From: Orientallactaga sibirica
Taxonomy: Eukaryota; Chordata; Mammalia; Rodentia; Dipodidae
Assembly (NCBI GenBank): GCA_036365145.1
Contig: JAEOAD010000240.1
Span: forward strand, 1,674,001 to 1,738,000
Direction: 5' to 3'
Length of the DNA: 64,000 bases
The notes below the pieces were generated by a model. The model worked only from the letters and a program-made list of their open reading frames with translations, searched no databases and was not told the origin of the DNA. Shown piece by piece: positions 20,902-32,330 of the stretch. The translations under genes and the position numbers were made by a program. Positions within the stretch are counted from its first letter, which is position 1. Each line of letters opens with the position of its first letter.

Positions 20902-21260
20902 TCCCCAAACACCAGAAATGTGGCTTTTATAAACACCTAGAAAAATGTGAGCCATGGCTGGATAACTTTATCATTATAGCATCAGTAGCACAATTCAAAC
21001 CCTTGATCTCAGTTTCTATTTTTCAGTAATACCACCAACAGAATGAATGAATACATCACAAAGAAATATAATTTGTATAAATTTATCAGGAAATGAGAAA
21101 TGTATTGCAAAAATATACAGTTGCTCACAATTTGAATTCCTGTTAACATTTCTCATACCTCTCAATGAATCTAAATAAACTGCCCCCCTGAGCCTGGAAT
21201 AATCTCAGTGCAGCTATCATAAATTCATAAATATGCTAATGCTTTCCAAGTGAATTATGG
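20900..21260. other. start of intron 2, no recognised feature
   Basis: Unique intron just after the exon. In-frame translation past the donor meets a stop near 21027. Confidence 0.5.
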
Positions 21261-21267
21261 ATATATA

Positions 21268-21271
<4 letters not shown>

Positions 21272-21320
<49 letters not shown>
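21272..21320. repeat. (AT)n microsatellite
   Basis: About 24 AT units with no interruption, 376 bases after exon 2, at the outer end of a minus-strand LTR. Likely length-variable. Confidence 0.96.
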
Positions 21321-21325
<5 letters not shown>

Positions 21326-21333
21326 GGTCAGAT

Positions 21334-21699
21334 CCATGTTTCTAAGATGACACAGTTTATGGGAGGAATGGTATTTATTTGAAGCTTACAGATCCAGAGG
21401 AAGTTCCAAATGGTAGAAGAGGCTGGTCCACTTTCACAGATCCAAGCAGAGAGAAACCACCACCAGCCAGCACCACAAACAAGTACCACTGAGTAACAAA
21501 CAACAGGGAACTTGCAGACAGTAGTAGGGACCCAAGCAGAGCTCAGACCTCTCTGCATACCTTTTGGCCAGAAATAAGATCCACCCTCAGTGGTACCTTA
21601 GGGCTGGACTCCAGGATCTGCCACACTGACACCTCCTCCAGCCAGGTAGCTGTAAATCCAATCTGAGTCTATTGTGGAACATACATTTAAATTGCCACA
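21334..21699 (-). mobile_element. MaLR LTR
   Basis: On the minus strand it starts TGTGGCAATTTAAATGTATG at 21699 and has the 3' half CTGTAAGCTTCAAATAAATA and CTCCCATAAACTGTGTCATC seen in the other MaLR LTRs of this window. Its outer end meets the AT microsatellite, so the terminal bases and target duplication are lost. Non-coding. Confidence 0.8.
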
Positions 21700-21985
21700 A
21701 TCTTCCCTGGCCCCCAATAGACTCATTACCATTTCACATTATAAATTGTATTCAGTCCAACTTCAAAGGGCCCCATAGTCTTTATCAGCTTTAAGATTGT
21801 TCCAAAGTCACAAATCTCATCTGAGACTTAAGGCGGTCTCTCAACTGTGAATCCTATAAAATCAAAATAAGTTACATTCTTCCAACATATAATGGCTCAG
21901 AGTAAACATTTACATTGTATAAGGAATAACAAGAAGAGACTGGATCTTGGAAAAAGTTAAAACTCTGGGAGCAGAGAGGGATTTG
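21700..21985 (-). mobile_element. MaLR internal sequence next to the LTR
   Basis: Its rc reads TATATGTTGGAAGAATGTAA, CTTAAGTCTCAGATGAGATT, GGCCCTTTGAAGTTGGACTG and ends in GAGTCTATTGGGGGCCAGGG, a purine-rich tract just before the LTR. This matches the internal 3' end of the element at 59.3-61.2 kb. Non-coding; its left boundary (toward 22.2 kb) is unclear. Confidence 0.75.
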
Positions 21986-22310
21986 AAAGCTGTTTGGGAG
22001 AGAAAGGCTGAAGTGGGCTGAGTAAACTTGTCTTCCTAGTTAACAATAGAGAGATCAGTTTCTACAATACATTGTTCTTCTGGAGATTTTTTACTGTTGC
22101 CTTGGAAGATCCTGCTAGTGTGTTCTTATCTGGGCGTTTACCCACAATGTTTATTTTATTTTAGTTTAATGTTTATAGTTTTAATAGGCAGGCATTACAC
22201 TAACATTTGGAAATCAACATAGTAATTACATTAATTTTGTATAGGCTGACTCAGTTCTATGTTCTGGATACATAATCTTTTTATTCAGGCACATTAAGAA
22301 TATGGATGGA

Positions 22311-22574
22311 GGGCTGGCGAGATGGCTTAGTGGTTAAGGTGCCTGCCTGAGAAGCCTAAGAATGCCCAGGTCCCAGGTTTAGCCAGATGCAAAAGTGATG
22401 CAAGCACACAATGTTGTACATGCACACAAGGAGGCACATGTGTCTGGAGTTCATTCGCAGTGGCTGAAAAGGCCCTGGCATGCCCATTCTCTCTCTCTCT
22501 CTCAAACTAAAACAACAACAACAACAACAAAAAACAACAACAAAAAACAAAACAAAAAAAAAAAAAAAAAAAAC
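22311..22574 (+). mobile_element. tRNA SINE, long form, with CAA-rich tail
   Basis: GGGCTGGCGAGATGGCTTAG head, GCCTGCCTGAGAAGCCTAAG, CCAGATGCAAAAGTGATGCA, GGCATGCCCATTCTC, then an ACAACAACAAC and A-rich tail. Perfect 15-base target duplication AAGAATATGGATGGA (22296-22310 and 22575-22589). Confidence 0.96.
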
Positions 22575-22589
22575 AAGAATATGGATGGA

Positions 22590-23469
22590 ATGACAATGGA
22601 GAAAAGGATTGGATGTCTGAAGACTCTCACATAGCCACAATATCTTCTCCTTTCCTAGTGTTCCTCATGGGTTGCAGGCAGGGTCTGTGCAAGTGCTGGT
22701 CTCCACCTCTCTCCCAGCTCAAATATCATTCATGGTGTTGGACCCCATGTTAAAGACATGCCACATAACAGCAAGAAGTTAGATTTGTGGATATATTTTT
22801 AAATAAACCTCTATTATGATATCATATACTTTTTAAAAACATGTTTCTCAAATTTTAACACAATGTGATCACTGCAAGAAGTCTTCCAAATGGGTGATGT
22901 AATAAAACCTTCTGTGATATAATGGTGAAAATGTTGCCAAAATTTGACTTAAAATTAAATGAAATTCTCCCACCAGACCTATAATAAAACAATGAACAAA
23001 ATAGTTAGAACTAGCAGGTTCCAGTGTTCCAGAACTGTTTTGAACTTGCCTTTCATTTGTCATTAGTGTATGCAAAAGTCAGTGTATCATTTTCCTTTAA
23101 AATACTATATCCTGCTGAGCAAAAGTATAACCTGAGAAGTTGGAAATAGGTTTTGCTCAAGATAGTTCTAACATTCAAAAGATATATACTATACAAGCTG
23201 CATGAAGTAACTCTATAAAAGGACATATGTTTCAAAGATGTAGTTCCACTGATATTGAATCAAGTTGGAAAATTCAGGAAAAATTCAGGTGAATATTACT
23301 TCAGCCACACTGAGTATTCAAGAGATAAAATTGTGTCCATTGAAGAAATTCAGTCTATGCTGTGTGTCCAAATTAAGACCTTTAAGAATAAAATGAGAAA
23401 ATGAGTGAGGCTTCTAAAATTTCCCTCATATCTCTATATATACTCTTACTTTATTTTCATAATGAACTT
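22590..23469. other. intron, no recognised feature
   Basis: Unique-looking AT-rich intron with short chance frames only. The stretch 22640-22780 has repeat-like wording that I could not assign. Confidence 0.45.
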
Positions 23470-24045
23470 ACTTGAAAATGTTAATATATAAACATACTGG
23501 AACTTGGTCACGTTCCTATCATGTTATCCTCTTTTACCCACTCTTGTCCACCCCTATTCCATTAAGGACCCTCTTCTTTCAACATAGTTCTTCCTGTGTT
23601 ATGTGGTACATTCCTTTTCTCTTCTTCCATCCTCTACATCAAAATGTTGATGTATTAATAATAATGCATGTCTTGTGGGCATATTGGTAACCACTGTGGG
23701 ATAATGAATGCACCAGCTGGTTCATGTTGGGAGACAGTGTCCCACATACCTCTTCCTGCACTGTGGTTCTTACATTCTTTCTGTCCCTCTTCTACAATGT
23801 CACCTGATGAGATATGCAGGCAAAAGGTTCATGATGTGCATATAGTTACAGAAACCACTAAGATCCAGCAATGTGAAACATGGTTGAAATCCCTGTATAG
23901 AAAACCAGTAAGGCCATTGTATGGAACGATGAAGATGAACTGTGGGTTGCAGTGGGGACTCAAGGGTTCATGGAGATTTCAGGACTGTGGGATGGCTGCC
24001 ATGGATAGCTGCTGGCTCAGGATAGAGCCTCTTTTGGTTTGTTTA
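23470..24045 (-). mobile_element. L1 3' UTR
   Basis: ACTCTTGTCCACCCCTATTC, CACTGTGGTTCTTACATTCT and GTCCCTCTTCTACAATGTCA parallel the L1 3' UTR copies at 2.7, 39.9 and 54.6 kb. The 127-codon + frame at 23668-24051 lies in it and is not a gene. Confidence 0.6.
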
Positions 24046-25240
24046 GTGTAGTCTGCTTCTTGTAGGCTCTTGAGATTGCTTGTTTGACTCTTCTGTGTGG
24101 AGAATTCTCTGAAGTATGCTCTGTAGGTTTGGCTTTGTGTTCAGATAGTTGTAGAGCTGACTTTTATCATGGAAAGTTTCTTTTACCATCTATTATGAGG
24201 GATACTTTTGCTGGGTACAGTAGTTTGGGTTGGAAACCATAAGTTCTTGGACTTTGCAGTGTTCCATTCCAGGCCCTTCAGGCTTTCCAGGTTTCCCTTG
24301 AGAAGTCTGAGGTAATTCTGATGGAGTTACCTTTATATGTAATATGTTGTTTCTCTCTTGCTACTTTTAGGACTTTCTTTTTTTTTTTTTTTTTTTTGAG
24401 AGAGAGACACAGAGGAAGACAGATAGAAATGGGCACGCCAGCAGTCTCTCGGCTGCTGACAACGAAATCCAGATGCATGCACCCCCTTGTGGTCAAGTGC
24501 AGCATTGCACCCTTGTGTCACTTTTTGCATCTGGCTAAAAGTGGGACCTGGAGATTGGAACTGATGTTCTTAGGCTTAGGAGGCAGGTGCCTTAACCGCT
24601 AAGCCATCTCTCCAGCCCTATTTAGAGTCTTAATGATAACATGTCTTGGATAGTTTCTTTTTTGGTCTAGTCTGAAATTCTGTTAGTTTCTTGTATCTTG
24701 ATGGGACTCTTTTGAGAGGGTGGGAAAGTTTTCTTCAATAATTTTATTGAACACATTGTACATGTCTTTGGTCTGAATTTCTTTCCCTTCTGGTATTCCC
24801 ATGATCCAAATGTTTGGACAGTTAAGGGCATCCCACAGTTCCCTCATGTTCTGTTCACACAAAAAAATTGAACTTGCTCAAATTTTTTGAGTCGTGAACT
24901 GTTTCTTTTGTCTTGTCTTCCAGTTCTAAGGTTCTGTCCTCCACATGACTGACTGTTCTTGAGGGCTTCTAGAGAGGTTTGGGCTTGCTCAATTTGGTTT
25001 GTATTTTCTATTGCCTTTTTCTGTATAGTACCCATCCCTCTGTCAAGTTTCCTTTTCAGGTCATTTTCTTTTTTTCTTAATGCTTCTTGGAATTCATTGT
25101 TGCATTTATTTATGTCTTCATTGAGCTTATCCAGCTTATTAATAAGGTCCTCTTCTTTTTGGCTTGCCTTCAGATCACTTAACTGACTTTGCTAGAGTGT
25201 CTGGTTTTTTTTTTTTTTTTTTTCTATTTGTTCCAACCTA
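24046..25240 (-). mobile_element. L1 ORF1 region, joined directly to 3' UTR
   Basis: The rc of L1 ORF1: CTGACTTTTATCATGGAAAG and GAGGTAATTCTGATGG parallel 54.0-54.2 kb, then TCTTCAATAATTTTATTGAA and GGGCATCCCACAGTTCCC. The minus frame at 24844-25035 keeps an ORF1p coiled-coil-like stretch (NQIEQAQTSLEALKNSQSC). ORF2 is missing between this and the 3' UTR, so the element is internally deleted. A SINE interrupts it. Confidence 0.75.
24376..24618 (-). mobile_element. long-form tRNA SINE inserted in L1 ORF1
   Basis: T run, GGGCACGCCAGCAGTCTCTC, CCCCTTGTGGTCAAGTGCAG, GTGGGACCTGGAGATTGGAA, and rc head CTAAGCCATCTCTCCAGCCC. It lacks the tandem GCTGGAGATTGGAAC copy seen at 6956-6985. Confidence 0.94.
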
Positions 25241-26105
25241 GCAAAGAGCATTCACACAATTGTTGGTCTTTTGTTAATCTTCTACAATTTCTTAGTCTGG
25301 GTCATATACATTGTGTCTTCATTTTGCTGTGTTGATCCTGTGTCTCTTCTATGTTTTAGTTAGAGACTTCCATTGTGGGACTAGGCAACCTTGTTGGGGT
25401 TCCTTTCATTTGATGTTTCGTGTTCGTGTTGCCCATCAGAGTGTGGAAATCTTATTTCATTCAGCAGGAAGCTATAGTCTACCCTTAAAGTGATTGTTAC
25501 CTTTTATGTTTGACTAGATTAGGCTTTTGATGGCAAGGGAGCCTGTCTGTTCAGGTGGGAGGAGTTGGCATGGCCATGTTAGGGACCTGGTTTTGGGTTG
25601 GGGAGAGGAGCCTGTAGACTGTGCAGGTGGCAGGTGACAGGCAGGGGGATAGGATGGCACTGACCCTTTGGCGGATGGCAAGGCTGGGGGATGGGATGGC
25701 AGGTCTGATGGTGCAACATGGCTGGGAGATGGGACAGCATGGTCCTGGTGATGCAGCAGCATGAGGAAATGGGACAATGGTCCCAGTGATGCAGTGGGGT
25801 GGGGGGGGATCGGACAGCAGTCCTGGTGGCAGGAAAGGGAGGAAAGCCACTGGAAGATGAGAGGGAAGAATGGGAACCAGTTGGTGTGGGGAAAGGTGAG
25901 AGGCACCTAGCCCAGATCCTCAGAGCCTGCAGGTAGCACAGGAGTAAACCTGGTCCATGGCATGGTGGCTGATGCTGCAGCTAGGACAGCTGCTTGAGGA
26001 GTTTGAGGGACTGATGGACTTCCTGAGAGCATGGGAATCAGCAGATTCCCTACTGTGCTCCTCCAAGCCCTCCCACTGAAGGTCTGCTAGGACCTGCTGA
26101 TCCTA
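25241..26105 (-). mobile_element. GC-rich L1 5' region (5' UTR-like)
   Basis: Follows directly upstream (minus strand) of the ORF1 N-terminal region and shifts to G-rich composition on the + strand (25550-26105). It holds an imperfect ~40-base array and no coding sequence; the proline-rich 99-130 codon minus frames are artefacts of the repeats. Position and composition fit an L1 promoter-bearing 5' UTR; activity is not shown. Confidence 0.55.
25644..25840. repeat. imperfect ~40-base tandem repeat, about 5 copies
   Basis: Units start near 25644, 25686, 25724, 25765 and 25804, each with GGGGGATGGGA(T/C)(A/G)GCA followed by a TCCTGGTGATGCA-like part. Unit lengths are 38-42 bases. Confidence 0.7.
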
Positions 26106-26790
26106 AATCCTCACCAATCTTGCCTGTTAATGCTGTGGGAGGTGAAGCATGGTTAGGCAGATGTCATCTTGACCAGAAGTTTTCTCGGAGGTTTTTAATC
26201 AAGTTATTTCATTTTTTGAGTTCCATTCAATTTTGCTTCAGTATCTCTATCTCTTCATTGAGTTTATTTCATTTCTTAGTTTCACTTTTTAGTTACACTT
26301 AGTTGATTGTGTTGGATTTCAGTTAGCCTTTTGTCCATATCCTCTTTGTCTTCACTTAGTGACTATTGAGCATTTTTATTTGATTCTCTTGCAGTTCATT
26401 CAGGTATTTCTTCATGTCCTCTTTGAGTTTGTTGTATATGTTTATCATGATTGTGTTTTGGAATTTTGGGGGGATTCCTCTAAGTCATTCTAATGATGGT
26501 TTTAACTATAGGACTAAGTATTCTTTGTGGTGATATCTTGTCTTGGTTTCTTGTGTTACTTATTTTGTATTGGGGTTTGCTCATCTGGAGATAATCCCTT
26601 TGTCATGTCATGACTGTAACAACAGGGCCCTACTTGAGGAACCAGGGTGGACTGGGGCCAGGACTACTCCAGTTACATCCTTGCACCTGGGCTGCAATTT
26701 CACTGGGCCCGGCCCAGAACCACACCATGTGGCCTCTTTGGTCTGATGCCAGGCAGGTGGCCTACATTCTATTCTTTTCTTAAAATTCCA
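26106..26790 (-). mobile_element. second L1 5'/ORF1 N-terminal-like segment
   Basis: TCTCTTGCAGTTCATTCAGG, TTTTGGGGGGATTCCTCTAA and GATATCTTGTCTTGGTTTCT resemble the ORF1 start region at 51.15-51.36 kb, followed by G/C-rich text to about 26760. It belongs to another L1 or to a duplicated 5' end. Confidence 0.5.
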
Positions 26791-28325
26791 TGAAATATTG
26801 CTGAAATAAGAAGCTTACAGACACAAAATGAAAATAGTATAAGCAATGAGTGAAAATAAGCCTGGGTCCATCTGAAAAACAACTTCTTGCTTTGTAATGC
26901 TAAAGCAAGAAATGTGACAGATATTTAAAATCAAAAGTGAAAAATAGGATGCATTTCTTACTAAGAAAGCATTTATTATCCATTTTTTGTCCTTAATTTA
27001 TTCTTACCAATGTAACAAAAACTCTGTTTCACAGAGCTACTTTCAGCACTTCCTACATAATAGACAGTCAGTTTTTTTACTACTGTTTTACTTGTTTTTC
27101 TCTTTAATTCAGGGAAGAAAGAATTGTTAGGTTAAGGTAAGATGCTGAGAGTAAAACACAAACAATTTTAGACCTTGTGTTCTTCAAGTCATGGTGATAA
27201 ATAAAATGAAAGTGTTTGAAGGTATGAATAAAATCAGCCAGAAACTTTCACATTTTACATAGAGACCCTGAAATACTCCTTCAATAGGTCTAGTAACTGG
27301 CTCAATATGTATGCTTGTTATTGAAAAGTTCACTTATAAGTTCTCCCAGTTTGAATGAAAAATGATTTACCAGCTAAAAGGAAATTGATGAGCAGCATCT
27401 GTATATTGCTTTCCAGCAAATTCTTGAAACATAAATTTTTCAGTATTTATTAGACCATGTATGTATTTCTTTGGCTGTAAAACTAACCAACTCTCTAATA
27501 TTACTAATAAAGCAACATTTAAAATATTCATGTAACTAGCAAAAATGTTGAACTTCACATGGAATAAAATAGGCTTCTCAAAGGCACAACAAAATCTTAG
27601 AAATGTAGATGTCTGGCATCTCAAAGTATGTCAGACCCATCTCCTCGCTGATCTCCTTAAGAATCCATTTTTCTCTTTTTTGTTCTGGTGATACTGCTCT
27701 GCCTCTGGGAATGTTTGCTTTTGCCTTTTTTAGGTGTGTGTGTGTGTGTGTGTGTTTACCATAGGTAGTTAAAATTATAGATCAAGTGAATTTGAAATGA
27801 ATTAAGGCAGAATCTGGGGTTTTCTGAGAACAAAAGACAATACAGAGCTCATGCACTATTTCCAATACTCTGGATAATCCTGACTAAACTACTGAAGAGA
27901 AGGGACTGTTAATGAGTTGGCAGGATAAGAAAGCATTTGGAAAATGTAAATATGGTATTATACCTCCCCTAAGAGTCATGGGGGACATGGTACTGTCACT
28001 TACCTAAATCTACTGAAGTAATTTTTATTGGAATCTCTTGAAATATCTCCCTTGTGGGAAATTACCTGGCAAATTTCCATACCTATTCCTTGTCAGGTCA
28101 CATTTATTTGTACTTTTTAAATATGATTGGAGCATTTTTAGCCCTTACTCTACAGAAAGACTGCACCTCAGGTGTTTCTGAGATAAATCTTTGGTGAATG
28201 CTCCCTGAGAAATGCTTAAAGAAAGAGGGGAAGAATATGTTTGGGGCTGGTGTTATACATATCATATCAGGAAGTTCATACAGAAAACTCACAAGAGGGT
28301 CTTAGAATTCACTACTAGAAAAAGT
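26791..28325. other. 1.5 kb intron, no recognised repeat except a GT run
   Basis: Unique-looking sequence with a (GT)n run at 27733-27755. No coding likeness in the 85-codon minus frame at 27367-27624. Confidence 0.5.
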
Positions 28326-28812
28326 GCCTGTCCACATTTACATGTGGAACTCTCAGAGGACATTAGTGAAAGTACAAAATGGTAACATCACTTTGGAATA
28401 CAGCTTGGCATTCATTTATAACATTAGATATACACTTGCCATATGATCAACTAGTTACCCTTTCCAAGGGAAATGAAAACACAGAGCTCTGTGCAAATAA
28501 CCACTGCTACTCCATAACTGCTAAAACCTATAAGCAACCCAAGGCCCCATTAGCTTATGGGAGGGGAAACAAAGCCATGTATGGTGACATATGTATGTCA
28601 CCAAGCAATTGAGAGGCTGAGGCAAGAGGACTGCCATAAGTTCAAGGCCAGCCTTGGCTACATACTGAGTACCAGAACAGTCAGAGATACATAATGAGAC
28701 TCTGTATAAAGATTTTTAAAAACAAGTAGAAAGAAAGAAAAATAAAGGATAAGCAAAATTTGGTAAATCTGTGCAATGGTGTACCACTTACTATTTAAAA
28801 TAAATGAGTGGT
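28326..28812 (+). mobile_element. ancient L1 (L1M/HAL1-like) ORF2 tail, split by a B1
   Basis: AATACAGCTTGGCATTCATT, ACACTTGCCATATGATCAAC, GGGAAATGAAAACA and ATAAGCAACCCAAGGCCCC before the B1, then GGATAAGCAAAATTTGGTAA and CAATGGTGTACCACTTACTA after it, follow the order of old L1 ORF2 3' ends. Confidence 0.7.
28565..28742 (+). mobile_element. old B1 SINE inside ancient L1
   Basis: AGCCATGTATGGTGACATAT, GAGAGGCTGAGGCAAGAGGA, TTCAAGGCCAGCCTTGGCTA and ATGAGACTCTGTATAAAG follow B1 order at high divergence. Confidence 0.8.
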
Positions 28813-29106
28813 ACAGTTACCTTCTCGTTGCTGGGACAAAACACATGACCAGGAGCAGCTTGTGGGAGGAAAGGATTTGTTTCAGCTTGCAGTTTTGAGG
28901 GAAAGCTTTATCATGATGAGAAAGCATGGCAGATCTCATCACAGTAGCCAGGGAAGAAAGTATTCTAAGTGAGCTAGCTCTCCAAGCTGGCTTATAACAC
29001 CCCAAAGCCCACACTAGCAACATACCTTCCCCATCAGGGCTCCACTTCCCAATGGCCCAGCAACTTTTCTAACAAACACTGTGCACAAAACCCTCAGTAT
29101 GAGCAC
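28813..29106 (-). mobile_element. old MaLR-type LTR
   Basis: GTTACCTTCTCGTTGCTGGG, ACACATGACCAGGAGCAGC and GGGAGGAAAGGATTTGTTTC match the outer half of the minus-strand LTR at 58245-58640; TAACACCCCAAAGCCCAC follows. More diverged than the others, with no clear 5-base duplication. Confidence 0.6.
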
Positions 29107-29108
29107 AA

Positions 29109-30185
29109 TAAATGACTTTCAGATTGAAAGAAACTGACATGAATATGCATCACCATCTTCTTCTTTTAATGAATCCTCATATAAACACACACGGGGGTTC
29201 ATACAGTAGACCCTCCCTCATTCCCCATAACAAATACTTTATTAATGAATGTCCCTTTCATTCCAAACAGCATTTAATCTTGCCAGGAGGGATTGTCTCC
29301 CTGTTGTATCTGGAGTCCATATTGACTGTTAATTTGGGAAATATTTAGGCTCTCATCTTTCTGTGCTGTGAGCTGCCAAAGAGCAATACTCAGTGTTCCT
29401 GGCATGCAACTCCAGTGTTCATGTGAGTCTAAATGGCAGTTACAAGATGATGACTGTATTTCCTGAAGCAGATAAGTCCGCTTCTGCCACAATAGTGCTT
29501 TGTATGTAATTAGTGTAAAATTTCAGATGTAAGTTTATCTTTATAATCATCTTTCTCATTAAAAAGAAATCATAATGGAGGAACAAAGCTATCCCTGCAG
29601 GGAATTGAATTGCTTTCCCCAAGTTTTCATTAAATCAAAGATTCAGTAGTTAGGACTCTTGCAGACACAGTTGCAGGCTGCTGCATGAGATCTGCAAGGG
29701 AAAAATAATTTTTTTCCTTCAATTAGAATTGCATTCTGATTATCTTCAAATCAGAAATCTCTGCCTATGAATTATGTGAGCATTTGCTTTCATTGGTTTC
29801 CATTTTGAGACTCTTGAAGATGAGAAAGAACACATAACTATGCATATTCCAATGGGATACATGCAAATGGGGGCTTCTTTGGCAGCTCAGAACCAAGAGG
29901 GCCATCCATGTCTTTATTAGGAAATATATAAAGAAAATGGCTTCCAAATTTTAAAAAATGATCAGAATTTATGTTACTTCTGACATCTTTTGTTTTGCCA
30001 TTAGATGCATCATTCTAAAACTTAATCCAAGTATCACTTTTCTTTTACCTTTTATTATCTAGTGAGTCATTTTTAAAAAATATTTATGTTTAAGGATTTT
30101 ATTTAGGATTTATTGCTTAAGTTCATTAAATTAAAATATAATTTCAAGCCAGATCTTTTCTAGATCCAATTCAGTCATTACCTAA
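29109..30185. other. unique intron, possible conserved non-coding element
   Basis: No repeat recognised. The stretch 29380-29800 is rich in homeodomain-like words (TAATTA-type, ATTAAA, CAATTAGAATTG) and lacks simple repeats. Whether it is conserved cannot be seen from one genome. Confidence 0.35.
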
Positions 30186-30189
30186 GAGC

Positions 30190-30370
30190 CAGCGAGTCAC
30201 GCTGGTCAGCTTCTCTTTCCTGTGGTGCATTTCCTCACCTCATACATCTGGATAGTAATAATAATTGGCTCCTGGTGAGGTGATGAGTGGTCAATCTCCT
30301 AGTACCACTATAGAAATGAATATGATGTACATCATTAGCACTGAATTTGTTTAATAAATACAAGTTCTTG
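30190..30370 (-). mobile_element. possible MIR SINE
   Basis: TTTCCTCACCTCATACATCT, GGATAGTAATAATAATTGGC, GGTGAGGTGATGAGTGG and TTGTTTAATAAATAC follow the rc MIR order at moderate divergence. Confidence 0.55.
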
Positions 30371-30387
30371 TAAGTTTGACAAGATTT

Positions 30388-30560
30388 TGTTTATTTATTT
30401 TTGTTTTGTTTTATTGAGACCGGACCTCACCCTGTAGCTTGGGCTAGGCTTGCCTGGAATTCAATGTGTACTTTGGATGGCCTTGAATTCATGTGGATCC
30501 TCCTGCCTCAGCCTTTTTAGTGCTGGGATTGTTTGACAGATATGAGGTACCATCCCCACC
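30388..30560 (-). mobile_element. old B1 SINE
   Basis: TTATTGAGACCGGACCTCAC, GCTTGCCTGGAATTCAATGT, GATCCTCCTGCCTCAGCC and GTGCTGGGATT are rc B1 blocks. Confidence 0.8.
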
Positions 30561-31047
30561 ATTCCCTCAGTTTGAATTTTATATATGAAACCTTTATTTG
30601 AGCAACTGCTCCATGAGTAATCTGATGCAGTATTCACACATATATACATGTGCCATCTCTTTCATGTGATCTCGAATGTTAAAGTCGGTGCTGCTGATAT
30701 GATATACAGAAGAATCCATAGGAGAAGCCTGGCCAGTGTGAGGTAGGGGAGGGAGACCCACTACTGTATTATTCAAAGAAGAAGAGTCCAAGGCTTCCTT
30801 ACCCAGGATATAGAATAGGGTCTTTCCACCCAAGCAAGCCCATGGAGAGTACAGCACCAGCATCTGGGTTCAGAAGAAGTCAGACCTACCCTCTTGACCT
30901 TTAACCCTAAGTGCTTCCAAATCCAAATTGTCCCATGAGGACAGGGAAGGGGCTTGGAGGGAGACAAAGGAATGAGCTGCAAGGACAGTTTTCTAGCTGG
31001 CTGTGACCCCAGGTGAATGTGTACCTTGTTCTAGAGCTTTCATTAGA
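30561..31047. other. intron, no recognised feature
   Basis: Overlapping minus frames at 30594-30982 have no family likeness. Composition is slightly less AT-rich than its surroundings. Confidence 0.45.
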
Positions 31048-31173
31048 ATAAAGAGTATTTTTTCATTTGCTATTTGAGATAGAGCTTCCTTTGTAACCTA
31101 GGCTGACCTCAAGTATACAAGTCCTGATACTACCTCCTAAGAGCTAGGATCACAGGTGCATTCTGCAACATTC
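31048..31173 (-). mobile_element. old B1 SINE fragment
   Basis: TATTTGAGATAGAGCTTCC, GTAACCTAGGCTGACCTC and AGCTAGGATCACAGGTGC are rc B1 blocks, highly diverged. Confidence 0.65.
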
Positions 31174-32318
31174 AACCAGGACTGTAAACTTAAGATAGAA
31201 TTCCTTCCTACCATCTCTTTCTCCCTTATTTCTCTGTTTGCTTTATATCTCTTCTGCTTTCTTTCCCTAGCCCAGCCCTTTCCTTTTCAGCCTTAACTAA
31301 AAAACAAATGGGAGGAAATGGCAAGAACAGCATTCCTTTCTATTGACAGAGATAAGAATTGCCATCACAAATTTAGACGAAGGAGAGAAAATCCAGATTC
31401 AGCTAATGGAATGTCTATAGAAAACCCCTCCAAGTTACTTGGCTTTGTTCAATGAGAGGCTCAGAGCATAGGGCACCCATTAAAGTACATTTTGTGCTTA
31501 CTTTGATCTTCTTTCCTGCGTGTTTTTTTTTTCCTTCCACAACATGCACAGAATATATCTGAAACTGCAGCCAACCTAACACATGTGCAGAGAAAAGCAG
31601 ATCCAAAGCAGCCAGGAAAATCTAATTCTCATTGGGTGCTGATGGACACTCATACCAGCTGGAGAAGTTGAGGAAAAAGTAGCATATTTTGGCTAAAGCA
31701 TACTTTGGCTAAGGACAGGATGGCATCTCTGTCCCTGACAATTTCAAATTGTCAGTTCTTGGGACAAGGACCATAGATGCTCTGGATGACCATATTATTA
31801 TGAAATCTTTAGATGCATTCTAAGAGGGAAAATGAAGTTACTGCTTTCAAATTCTATGTCCCCATCAATGACTTGGAAGAATAAGGAACTATCTACCTCA
31901 TTATAGCCATTTTCATGGAAATCATAGTAAGAACTGTGCCAGTAGCAGCACAGCCTTACCCCAAGGATAAGAAGTATCCTTAGATAAGCTCATCTGACTT
32001 ACTCTCATTTTTGACAGGGTTAAATCATTCTTTTGATTTCTATGGGCAAGAAAAAATAAAAGAAGAAACCAATATGAAAAGAAGCATTAGGGAAACACAA
32101 GCAAAGGGGCTACCAGACTGACTAGAGAAGTGGCCGTCTTGTATCATGCTTCTACTGACAAGAGGGCAAGGCCACATGCCACAGCCTTGAGAAGGAGGAG
32201 ACTACTACAGCCAAAGCCAATGGAAAACTGTCCAGTGGTCTCACCTTAGTCCTCCTTGGATGGTATGCATACCCTTTGTACCAGAACACCAACTCTGCTA
32301 TAAGGAAAGCAGCATCTG
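31174..32318. other. 1.1 kb intron, no recognised feature
   Basis: Unique-looking. TTTTGGCTAAAGCATACTTTGGCTAAGGA at 31685 contains a short tandem duplication. No gene support. Confidence 0.5.
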
Positions 32319-32330
32319 TCTAGTGTTTTT

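Noticed and set aside
23668..24051. 127-codon plus-strand frame
   Set aside because: It lies antisense within L1 3' UTR sequence that recurs elsewhere in the window.
25514..25906. 130-codon proline-rich minus-strand frame, with an overlapping 99-codon frame
   Set aside because: It is the translation of the G-rich ~40-base repeat array in an L1 5' region; two overlapping frames look equally open, as expected from repeats.
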